Positions 20,204-27,486 of a DNA stretch of 64,000 bases are shown here, piece by piece. The notes beneath the pieces were generated by a model. That model searched no databases. It saw only the letters and a program-made list of their open reading frames with translations, and was not told where the DNA came from. The DNA is from Spirilliplanes yamanashiensis. GTDB taxonomy: Bacteria; Actinomycetota; Actinomycetes; Mycobacteriales; Micromonosporaceae. The stretch covers positions 1 through 64,000 of the forward strand of contig NZ_BOOY01000028.1 of assembly GCF_016863475.1 (NCBI RefSeq). The letters are read 5' to 3'. A program made the translations under genes and the position numbers. Numbering within the stretch: the first letter of the stretch is position 1; every line of letters starts with the position of its first letter.

Positions 20204-20968
20204 GTGCTGATCCTGCTGCCGCCCTCCGAGGGCAAGGCGCGCCCCGCCCGCGGCCGGCCCGCCGACCCGGCCGAGCTGTGGCTGCCCGTCCTCGCGCCCG
20301 CCCGCCGCCGGGTGCTCGACGCGCTCGCCGCCCTCTGCGCCGGCGACCCGGCCGTCGCCGCCGCCGCGCTGGGCGCCCCGCCCGCGGCCGACGTCGCCGC
20401 CAACGCGGGACTGCCCACCGCGCCGGCCCGGCGCGCCGACACCGTCTACACCGGCGTGCTGTACGAGGCGCTCGACCTGCCCACCCTGCCCGGCGCGGCG
20501 CGGGCCGCGGTGACCCGCTCGGCCGTCGTGTTCTCCGGGCTGTGGGGCGTCGTGCGGCTCGGCGACCGGATCCCCGCCTACCGCTGCGCCATCGGCGCCC
20601 GGCTGCCCGGCGTCGGCGGGCTCGGCGCCTACTGGCGGCGCGAGCTGGCCGGGCCGCTCGACGAGGCGGCCGGCGGCGCCGTCGTGCTCGACCTGCGCTC
20701 CGGCGCGTACGCGGCGGCGTGGCCTGGCACGGCGCGCACCCTCACCGTGCGGGTGCTGCACGAGCGCACCGTCGGCGGGGCCGTCGAGCGCACCGTCGTC
20801 AGCCACTTCAACAAGGCCACCAAGGGCCGCATCGTGCGGGAGCTGGCGGCGGCGGGCGCCCTCGCGCCGCGCCGCCCCGCCGACCTGGTCGCCGCGCTGC
20901 GGGACCTCAAGTACACCGTCGAGGAGCCGCGTCCGCGGCACCTCGACGTGGTGGTCGCCGAGCTCTGA
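20204..20968 (+). CDS. yaaA: YaaA/DUF328-family peroxide-stress protein
   Basis: This 254-residue cytosolic protein of the YaaA (UPF0246) family opens with the hallmark LILLPPSEGKA. It also has RADTVYTGVLYEALDL, VFSGLWGVVRLGDRIPAYR and the late motif VSHFNKATKGRIVRELA. In E. coli YaaA limits oxidative DNA damage by lowering free iron during peroxide stress. The actinobacterial version is otherwise uncharacterised. GTG is the only start that keeps the conserved N-terminus. It is convergent with the FKBP gene, 15 nt away. Confidence 0.9.
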   Translation: MLILLPPSEGKARPARGRPADPAELWLPVLAPARRRVLDALAALCAGDPAVAAAALGAPPAADVAANAGLPTAPARRADTVYTGVLYEALDLPTLPGAARAAVTRSAVVFSGLWGVVRLGDRIPAYRCAIGARLPGVGGLGAYWRRELAGPLDEAAGGAVVLDLRSGAYAAAWPGTARTLTVRVLHERTVGGAVERTVVSHFNKATKGRIVRELAAAGALAPRRPADLVAALRDLKYTVEEPRPRHLDVVVAEL

Positions 20969-20983
20969 GCGGCCGCCCGCCCG

Positions 20984-21631
20984 CTACTGAGCGGCGAGGA
21001 TGTCGACGACGAAGCGCAGGTCGCCGGCCGGCGCGCCCTGCGGGGCGTCGTCGCCGTAGGCCTGCGCGGCCGGGATGTCGAGCTGCACCCGCGAGCCCAC
21101 CGGCACGCCGACCAGGCCGCGGTCCCAGCCCTCGATGACGTTGCCCGTGCCGATCGGGAACTGCGCCGGCTGGCCGCGGTCCCACGACGAGTCGAACTGC
21201 TCACCGGTCTTGTACAGCACGCCCACGTAGTTGACCGCGATGGTCTGGCCGGGCTCCACCGCCGGGCCCTTGCCCCGCACCAGCGTGGTGACCTTCAGCG
21301 CGGGCACCGCGCCCGTGCCGGCCTTCACCTCGGGCTTGGTCTGCAGCGCCGGGTCGAGGCCGGCGGGGCCGCCCTGCTGCGGCGGCTCCTCGGCGCCGGC
21401 CGGCGCGGACGGCGCGGCGGACTGGCCGGCCGGCGGCTCGGCGGCCGGGGCGCTGGTCGCCGGGGCGGCCGCCGGGGGCTGCGGGTCGCCCGAGCCGCCG
21501 CCGGCCCGGATGGCGACGAACACGCCGACGACGACCGCCACCACGAGCAGGCCCGCCAGGACGCCGATCAGCGCCTGGGCGCGGCCCGGGCGGTCGGCCC
21601 GCTGCACCGGGGTCGTCTGCGTATCAGTCAT
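20984..21631 (-). CDS. Membrane-anchored FKBP-type peptidyl-prolyl isomerase
   Basis: This 215-residue protein has a short cytoplasmic N-terminus, one transmembrane helix (about 19-42), an Ala/Pro-rich linker (about 45-95), and a C-terminal FKBP domain (about 115-215). The domain has VNYVGVLYKTGEQFDSSW, FPIGTGNVIEGWDRGL and GVPVGSRVQLDIPAAQAYG. It should catalyse proline isomerisation in proteins folding outside the membrane. ATG 21631 is preceded by GGGAG about 11 nt upstream. It is convergent with yaaA and divergent from the secreted-domain gene at 21904. Confidence 0.9.
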   Translation of the reverse strand: MTDTQTTPVQRADRPGRAQALIGVLAGLLVVAVVVGVFVAIRAGGGSGDPQPPAAAPATSAPAAEPPAGQSAAPSAPAGAEEPPQQGGPAGLDPALQTKPEVKAGTGAVPALKVTTLVRGKGPAVEPGQTIAVNYVGVLYKTGEQFDSSWDRGQPAQFPIGTGNVIEGWDRGLVGVPVGSRVQLDIPAAQAYGDDAPQGAPAGDLRFVVDILAAQ

Positions 21632-21803
21632 CGCGGTGTGCACTCCCGTCACAAGGACTCCGAAGGACGCCGACGCCCGGACGGGACGCCGAACGGCTGC
21701 GGACACCGTACCCGCCCTGCCGGACACAGTTCCGGCGAACCATCCCGTACCGCGCCGACGTCACTCAAGCGGCTCTGGCTGATCACAGAACGAAATGGCA
21801 ACC

Positions 21804-21821
21804 TTCCTGTGCACGTAGGAA
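21804..21821. repeat. Imperfect palindrome in the FKBP/21904 divergent region
   Basis: TTCCT (21804-21808) and AGGAA (21817-21821) flank GTGCACGT, within an AT-richer stretch of the 272-bp intergenic region 21632-21903. It may be an operator for one of the divergent genes. No clear -10/-35 pair could be assigned in this intergenic region. Confidence 0.3.
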
Positions 21822-21903
21822 AGGCTCTCCGGCCCGGCAACCGCCCCCTGCCCCGGGTGGCGCGCGCCTGCCCGGTGCGCCGCCCAACCGTGGGGGGTCC
21901 GGG

Positions 21904-22782
21904 GTGCAGGACAACGGCTGGCAGTCGGGCCGCCTGTTCGAGGGGCGCCGCTCGCACCGCCGGCGCGCCCGCTGGATCGTGCCCTCGTCGCTCGCCGTGG
22001 CCGCCGCCGTCGTCGCGGTCGCCGCCGGGCTGTCCCTGGGCGTCGGCGAGGGCGGCGACGACCTGTCCACCGCCACGCTGCCCGCCCAGCCGCCCGCGCT
22101 CGGCGACTTCCCGCTCGCCCCGCCGGCCGACCCGCTCACCCCGGCGCCGTCGGTCACCGGCCCGGCCACCCCGACGCCGTCCGCCGGCCGCAAGACCCCC
22201 GGCGCCTCCCGCGGCGGCGACGGCCCCGCCGGCCTCGCCGGCGTCCAGCTCGACCTCACCGCCGGCGCGGTGCCCGCCACCGTCGACCTGTCCGCCGAGG
22301 GCAGCCGCGACTGGGTGCACTGGGGCGAGCAGAACGTGTGGTCGCTGGAGCGCCGCCGCGGCGGCGGGTTCGCCATCCTCGAGGGCACCCCCGGCCGGAG
22401 CCGGGAACGCCACGAGCAGAGCGAGCAGCGGTTCGCGTGGCGCGGCGGCGATCCCGTGGCCAGCACCGACGGCGTGCGCAGCGGCATCCGCACCTGCGGC
22501 GCCGGCAACGGCTTCACCCTGTCCGCGCCCGCCACCCGCGGCGGCACCCGCACTCTGCGCCTCTACGTCGGCGTCTTCCAGGCCCGCGGCGTGCTCACCG
22601 CGAAGGTCGGCGGCGAGACGGCCACCGCCCGCCTCGACGACCGCGACACCGCCTTCACGGTCTACACGGTGACGTACCGGGCCGAGCGCGACGGCCGGAT
22701 CGACGTCAGCTGGAAGGCCGACACCGTGCACGGCGGCGGCGGATGCCGCGGAGTCGCCCTGCAGGCGGCGTCCCTGCAGTAG
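21904..22782 (+). CDS. Membrane-anchored protein with extracellular beta-rich domain, unknown function
   Basis: This 292-residue protein has a basic N-terminus (RRSHRRRAR), one transmembrane segment (about 25-47), and a Pro/Thr-rich spacer (about 55-110). The extracellular domain of about 180 residues begins VQLDLTAGAVPATVDLSAEG and contains DWVHWGEQNVWSLER. The jelly-roll-like strand pattern recalls carbohydrate-binding (NPCBM/malectin-like) modules. Two cysteines (IRTCGAG and GGCRG) could form a disulfide. The start is GTG. I do not recognise the family with certainty and no enzyme motif is visible. A wall-glycan-binding role is only a guess from the domain look. The MMPL transporter gene follows after about 90 nt. 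Confidence 0.6.
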   Translation: MQDNGWQSGRLFEGRRSHRRRARWIVPSSLAVAAAVVAVAAGLSLGVGEGGDDLSTATLPAQPPALGDFPLAPPADPLTPAPSVTGPATPTPSAGRKTPGASRGGDGPAGLAGVQLDLTAGAVPATVDLSAEGSRDWVHWGEQNVWSLERRRGGGFAILEGTPGRSRERHEQSEQRFAWRGGDPVASTDGVRSGIRTCGAGNGFTLSAPATRGGTRTLRLYVGVFQARGVLTAKVGGETATARLDDRDTAFTVYTVTYRAERDGRIDVSWKADTVHGGGGCRGVALQAASLQ

Positions 22783-22870
22783 CGTCCCGCCTGACCGATC
22801 GTCCACGATCCTGGATCGTTTGTCCGGAACCGCATTACAGGGACACCTGGGACATGGTCAAGTAGGAGGC

Positions 22871-25800
22871 GTGTTCGCGTCCTGGGGTTCGCTGATGGCA
22901 CGGTACCGGTGGGCCGTGCTCGCCGCCGTGCTCACCGCGGTCCTCGCCGCGGGCGCCTGGGGCATCGGCGTGTTCGGCCAGCTCACCGAGGGCGGCTACG
23001 GCGACCCCGGCAGCGAGTCCACCCACGCCGCCCACGCCGTCGAGGAGGGCCTCGGGCCGCAGGGCGGCGACGTGGTGCTCATCTACGGCGTCACCGCCGG
23101 CACCGTCGACGACGACAGCGTCGGCGAGCGGGTCACCCGGGCGCTCGGCGCCCTGCCCGACGACGTGGTCACCGCCGTCACCTCCTACTGGGAGACGCGC
23201 GCCCCGCAGCTCGTCAACGCCGACCGCACCCGCGCCGTCGCGTCCCTCACCCTCGCCGGTCAGGACGACGGCGCCAAGCTCGACGCGTACCGCGAGGTCA
23301 AGGACGGCCTGCCCGTCGCCGGCCTCACCCTGCAGACCGCCGGGGCCGTGCCGTTCCAGGACGTCACCGCCGAGGTCTCCACCAGCGACCTCGCCACCGC
23401 CGAGCTGATCTCCCTGCCCGTCGTGCTCGTCCTGCTGCTGGTCATCTTCGGCTCGCTCGTCGCCGCGTCGCTGCCCGTGCTCGTCGGGGCCTGCGCCGTG
23501 CTCGGCTCGCTCGGCGTCCTGCACGCCATCGCGCTGGTCACCGAGGTCAACTCGTTCGCCGTCAACGTCGCCAGCCTGCTCGGCCTCGGCATGGCCATCG
23601 ACTACGGGCTGTTCATGGTCGGCCGGTTCCGCGAGGAGCAGGCCGCCGGGTTGCCCGCCGCCGAGGCCGTCGCCCGCACCGTCGCCACCGCCGGGCGCAC
23701 CGTCGTGTTCTCCGCGACGCTGCTCACCGTCGCCCTGGCCGGTCTGCTGTTCTTCCCGCAGGCGTTCCTGCGCTCGCTCGCCTACGGCGGCATGGCCGCC
23801 GTCGCGCTCGCCGCCGCCACGTCGCTCACCCTGCTGCCCGCGCTGCTCGCCGCCCTCGGCCCGCGGGTCGACCGGCTGCCCGTGCGCATCGGCCGCCGCG
23901 GCCCGGCCGCCGACCCCGACGGTACGGTGTGGGCCCGGCTCGCCCGCTTCGTCATGCGCCGCCCCGCGCTCGTCGCGCTGCCCATCGTCGCGCTGCTGGC
24001 CCTGCTCGCCGCCCCCGTCGCCGCCGTCCAGTTCGGCGAGGAGGACGAACGGGTCCTGCCCGCCGGCAACCCCAGCCGGCAGGCCGTCGAGACGCTCAAG
24101 GCGCAGTTCCCCGCCCTCGGCACCGTCACCGTCGACGTCGTCCTGCGCGGCGCCGGCGGCACCGCCCCCGCCGCCGAGGCCGGCCAGGCCTTCGCCGACC
24201 GGGTCGCCCGGGTGCCCGGCGTGCGCGCCGTCGAACCCGCCGGCGCCGGCGGCGACGTGTACGTCCTCAGCGTCGTCCCCGCCGACCCCGACCCGTTCAG
24301 CACCGCCGCCGCCGACACCGTCGAGGCCATCCGCGCCCTCGACCCGCCCGGCGGCACCACCCTGCTGGTCGGCGGCACCACCGCCCGCAACGTCGACAGC
24401 CTCGACGCCACCGTCGAACGGCTGCCCTGGATGATCGGCATGATGGTCGGCGCCACGGTCGTCCTGATGTTCCTGGCCTTCGGCTCGGTGCTGCTGCCCG
24501 TCAAGGCCGTCGTGCTGAGCGCGCTGAGCCTCAGCGCCACGTTCGGCGTCCTCGTCTGGATCTTCCAGGAGGGCCACGGCGCCGGCCTGCTCGGCGTCAC
24601 CCCGGCCCCGCCCGGCGTCGGCATCATCGTGCTGATGGCGGCGGTCGTGTTCGGGCTGTCCACCGACTACGAGGTCTTCCTGCTCTCCCGCATGGTCGAG
24701 GCACGCCACCACGGCGCCTCGACCGAGGAGGCCGTCACCGCCGGCCTGGTCCGCACAGGGCGCGTCATCACCGCCGCCGCCCTGCTGCTGATCGTCGTGA
24801 CCGGCGCCTTCGCCATGTCCTCGCTGACGACCATGCGGTTCATCGGCGTCGGCATGATCATCGCCCTCATCCTGGACGCGACGGTGGTCCGCATGCTCCT
24901 AGTCCCCGCCATTCTCCGCCTGCTCGGTGACTCCACCTGGTGGGCCCCGGCCGCCCTGCGCCGCCTGCAGGAACGCGCCGGCCTCAGCGAGATCGAGCCG
25001 GCCGCCGCGCCGATCATCCCGGTCCCGATGCTGGCCGCCGCGGGCGGCTACGGCGCCTGGCCGGAACCCCACCGCGGCCCGATCGCCCCGGCGGCCCCGC
25101 CCCCACCTGCTGCTCCGGCCCCGCCGGTCCCGCCGCCGGCCGCCGCGCCGCCCCCGGCCGCCCCGCCGCCCGCCGCGCCCCCGGAACCGGAGCCGTCGAC
25201 GGTCCGGCTCGGCCCGGACACGATCGCCGCGGCCACCGGCACGCCCGCGGGCGTGCCCGCCGGCTCCGGCGAGGACGACGAACCCCGCTTCCGCCTCACC
25301 GGCCCGCCCCTCACCCCGCCCCCGGCCCCGCCGCCCACCCGCCCCGCGCCGCCGGCGCCGGCGCCGGCGGAACCGGCCGCGTCGTGGCCGGCCGCGGCCC
25401 CGGAGCCGGACCGGTGGGGCGCCCACGCGGCGCCCGCGGGCCAGTACCTGCCCCCGGACACCGCCGAACCCATCGAACGCGCCTCGGCCTCCGGCCCCAA
25501 CGCCGTCATCGACGCCTTCCGCGTCGCCGTCACCAACCTGTGGTCGAAGGTCCGCGGCGGCGACCGCACCCCGGCCCACACCGGCCACCCGGCCCACGCG
25601 GCGCACGTCGCCCCACCGGCCCACGGCGTGCCGCCGACCCTGCCACCGGCCCACGGGCCCGCCTCGGGTCACGGCCCCACGCCGGCCCAGGCCCACGGCC
25701 CGGCTCGGACCCCTTACGGCCTCGCGCCCGCCCACGGGCAGGCCCAGACCGGGGGTCCGGCTTCCGGCGCCGCACCGGCCCACGGGCATGGTCAGGCCGC

Positions 25801-26824
25801 GGGCCCGGCACCGGCCTACGGCCCGGCGCCGGCCCACGGGCAGGCCCAGAACCAGGGTCCGGCCCCGGCTTACGGCCTCGCGCCGGCCCACGGGCAGGCC
25901 CATGACCAGGCCGAGGGTCCTGCCCCGGCCCACGGCCAGGTGCCGGCCCACGGCCAGGTCCCGGCCTCCGGCCAGATCCCAGCCTCCGGTCTCGGTCCGG
26001 CTTCCGGTCTCGGCCCGGCGGCTTCCGGTCTCGGCCCGGCTTCCGGTCTCGGCCCGGCTTCCGGTCCCGGCCCGGCCTCCGGTCCCGGCCCGGCCTCCGG
26101 TCTCGCACCGGCCCACGGGCAGGTTCCGGCCCACGACCCGTCCCGGCCCCAGGGTCCGGCCTACGGCCAGGCCCCGGCCACCGGCCCGGCCCCGTCGGCG
26201 CCGCCGGCCGGGTTCGGCGTCTCCGGCGGCACGCCCGCCCACGGCGCCGCGCCCGCCTTCCCGCCGTCGCCCGGGTCGAGCCCGGCGGCCGCCGCCGGCC
26301 CCGGCGCCCACGGCGCGGGACCCGCGCAACCGCACCTCCCGGCCGAGTCGTCCGCCTCCGGGCTGCCGCCGGTGTCGGGCCTGCCGCCGGTCGGGCCGCC
26401 GCCCGCCGTGACCCGCCCCGGCACCGCGGCCGACGGCCCGCCGGAAACCTCCGCCTCCGGGCTGCCGCCGCTGGCGGCGGGCGGAGCCGGCTTCGACGGC
26501 CCGGAGCGGCCGAGCCTGTGGGCGGCCGTGACGGGCGGCGAGGCCGCGCCGGCCGCGCCGGCCGCGCCGCCGGCGGCCCAGGCCGCGCCGCCGGCGGCGG
26601 CGGAGGAGGAGCCGCGCCGGAAGCACCGGCCGCGGCACGCCGCCTGGTCGGACGACGAGGACGAGGACGAGGCGACCGGACCGGCGGCGGTGGATCCGCG
26701 GGTGCAGGGGGTCCGGGAGGCCGCCGAGGCGGGCCGGGCCGGGCAGTCGTGGGATCCGGCCGCGCCGACGCGGGCGGAGCGGCGGTCGGAGCCGCGGTCG
26801 ACCACGGATCAGCGTCGCACCTGA
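22871..26824 (+). CDS. MMPL-family RND transporter with very long repeat-rich C-terminal tail
   Basis: This protein of about 1,317 residues begins with an MMPL exporter core of about 690 residues. It has a TM1 start ARYRWAVLAAVLTAVLA, a first extracytoplasmic domain, a five-helix block with LLGLGMAIDYGLFMVGRFR (the Asp-Tyr proton relay), a second domain, and a second block with VFGLSTDYEVFLLSRMVEA. Relatives export lipids or drugs. The remaining 600 residues are Pro/Ala/Gly-rich and probably disordered, with PAHGQ/PAYG and ASGLGP repeats, so the protein is far longer than the usual 700-1,000. GTG 22871 gives the family-typical N-terminus, but AGGAGG is only 1 nt upstream; ATG 22895 is an alternative start. 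It is convergent with the response regulator gene. Low complexity makes the tail length prone to variation. Confidence 0.85.
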   Translation: MFASWGSLMARYRWAVLAAVLTAVLAAGAWGIGVFGQLTEGGYGDPGSESTHAAHAVEEGLGPQGGDVVLIYGVTAGTVDDDSVGERVTRALGALPDDVVTAVTSYWETRAPQLVNADRTRAVASLTLAGQDDGAKLDAYREVKDGLPVAGLTLQTAGAVPFQDVTAEVSTSDLATAELISLPVVLVLLLVIFGSLVAASLPVLVGACAVLGSLGVLHAIALVTEVNSFAVNVASLLGLGMAIDYGLFMVGRFREEQAAGLPAAEAVARTVATAGRTVVFSATLLTVALAGLLFFPQAFLRSLAYGGMAAVALAAATSLTLLPALLAALGPRVDRLPVRIGRRGPAADPDGTVWARLARFVMRRPALVALPIVALLALLAAPVAAVQFGEEDERVLPAGNPSRQAVETLKAQFPALGTVTVDVVLRGAGGTAPAAEAGQAFADRVARVPGVRAVEPAGAGGDVYVLSVVPADPDPFSTAAADTVEAIRALDPPGGTTLLVGGTTARNVDSLDATVERLPWMIGMMVGATVVLMFLAFGSVLLPVKAVVLSALSLSATFGVLVWIFQEGHGAGLLGVTPAPPGVGIIVLMAAVVFGLSTDYEVFLLSRMVEARHHGASTEEAVTAGLVRTGRVITAAALLLIVVTGAFAMSSLTTMRFIGVGMIIALILDATVVRMLLVPAILRLLGDSTWWAPAALRRLQERAGLSEIEPAAAPIIPVPMLAAAGGYGAWPEPHRGPIAPAAPPPPAAPAPPVPPPAAAPPPAAPPPAAPPEPEPSTVRLGPDTIAAATGTPAGVPAGSGEDDEPRFRLTGPPLTPPPAPPPTRPAPPAPAPAEPAASWPAAAPEPDRWGAHAAPAGQYLPPDTAEPIERASASGPNAVIDAFRVAVTNLWSKVRGGDRTPAHTGHPAHAAHVAPPAHGVPPTLPPAHGPASGHGPTPAQAHGPARTPYGLAPAHGQAQTGGPASGAAPAHGHGQAAGPAPAYGPAPAHGQAQNQGPAPAYGLAPAHGQAHDQAEGPAPAHGQVPAHGQVPASGQIPASGLGPASGLGPAASGLGPASGLGPASGPGPASGPGPASGLAPAHGQVPAHDPSRPQGPAYGQAPATGPAPSAPPAGFGVSGGTPAHGAAPAFPPSPGSSPAAAAGPGAHGAGPAQPHLPAESSASGLPPVSGLPPVGPPPAVTRPGTAADGPPETSASGLPPLAAGGAGFDGPERPSLWAAVTGGEAAPAAPAAPPAAQAAPPAAAEEEPRRKHRPRHAAWSDDEDEDEATGPAAVDPRVQGVREAAEAGRAGQSWDPAAPTRAERRSEPRSTTDQRRT
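25616..26190 (+). repeat. Coding tandem repeats PAHG-(Q/P)-x and ASGLGP in the MMPL tail
   Basis: The reading frame encodes about a dozen PAHG or PAYG units, many as APAHGQ, then a tight 18-nt array (about 25982-26105) encoding ASGLGP or ASGPGP six to seven times. One copy carries an extra GCG (Ala). The near-identical 18-mers differ mainly at CTC/CCC and TTC/TCC, a signature of slippage or recombinational expansion. All units stay in frame. Confidence 0.85.
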
Positions 26825-26839
26825 CGGGCCCGGCGTCAG
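26821..26839. terminator. Convergent stop-codon hairpin
   Basis: CTGACG (26821-26826) and CGTCAG (26834-26839) form a 6-bp stem over a 7-nt GC loop. The left arm contains the MMPL stop and the right arm the response-regulator stop on the other strand. It may serve as a short bidirectional terminator. Confidence 0.4.
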
Positions 26840-27486
26840 CGGGGGCGGACCAGCCCCAGGTCGTACGCGACAATGGTCGCCTGGACCCGGTCGCGGACGC
26901 CGAGCTTGGCGAGCAGCGCGTTGACGTGGGCCTTGACGGTGCCGGTGGCGACGCCGAGGGCGGCGCCGATCTCGGCGTTGGACATGCCGCCGGCGATGGC
27001 GGTGAGCACCTGGCGTTCGCGCGGGGTGAGGCCGGCGAGGCGGGCGTCCTCGGTGGTGCCGGCGCGCGGGGCGGGGCCGGCGGCGAACGCGTCGATGAGC
27101 CGGCGGGTGACGGCGGGCGCGAGCATGGCCTCGCCACCGGCGACGACGCGGATGGCGGCCAGCAGGTCGGCCGGGTGGGCGTCCTTGAGCAGGAAGCCGG
27201 AGGCGCCGGCGCGCAGCGCCTCGAAGACGTACGCGTCCTGGTCGAAGGTGGTGAGCACCAGCACCCGCGGGGCCGGGCCGGCGGCGGTGAGCCGGGCGGT
27301 GGCGGTGAGGCCGTCCATGCCGGGCATGCGGATGTCCATGAGGACGACGTCGGGGGTGTGCGCGGCGGCCAGGTCGAGGGCGGCGCCGCCGTCGGCGGCC
27401 TCCGCGACGACGGCCAGGTCGGGTTCGGCGTCGACGATGGCGGCGAAGCCGGCGCGGACGACGGGCTGGTCGTCGACGATCATCAC
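26836..27486 (-). CDS. NarL/LuxR-type response regulator of the double-kinase system
   Basis: This 216-residue response regulator has a receiver domain with acidic pair D5/D6, phosphoacceptor D51 in VVLMDIRMPGMDG, switch threonine in LTTFDQDAYV, and lysine in GFLLKDAHP. It ends with a LuxR-type helix-turn-helix, LTPRERQVLTAIAGGMSNAEIGAALGV (about 150-175). The GTG start at 27486 overlaps the kinase stop (GTGATG; an ATG is the next codon), so it is translationally coupled to the sensor gene. Both proteins form one two-component system. Targets are unknown; the MMPL gene is convergent and not obviously in the regulon. Confidence 0.92.
   Translation of the reverse strand: MMIVDDQPVVRAGFAAIVDAEPDLAVVAEAADGGAALDLAAAHTPDVVLMDIRMPGMDGLTATARLTAAGPAPRVLVLTTFDQDAYVFEALRAGASGFLLKDAHPADLLAAIRVVAGGEAMLAPAVTRRLIDAFAAGPAPRAGTTEDARLAGLTPRERQVLTAIAGGMSNAEIGAALGVATGTVKAHVNALLAKLGVRDRVQATIVAYDLGLVRPR

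Noticed and set aside
25982-26105. 18-nt repeats as a possible CRISPR array
   Set aside because: The repeats are contiguous, without unique spacers, and are in frame within a coding sequence.
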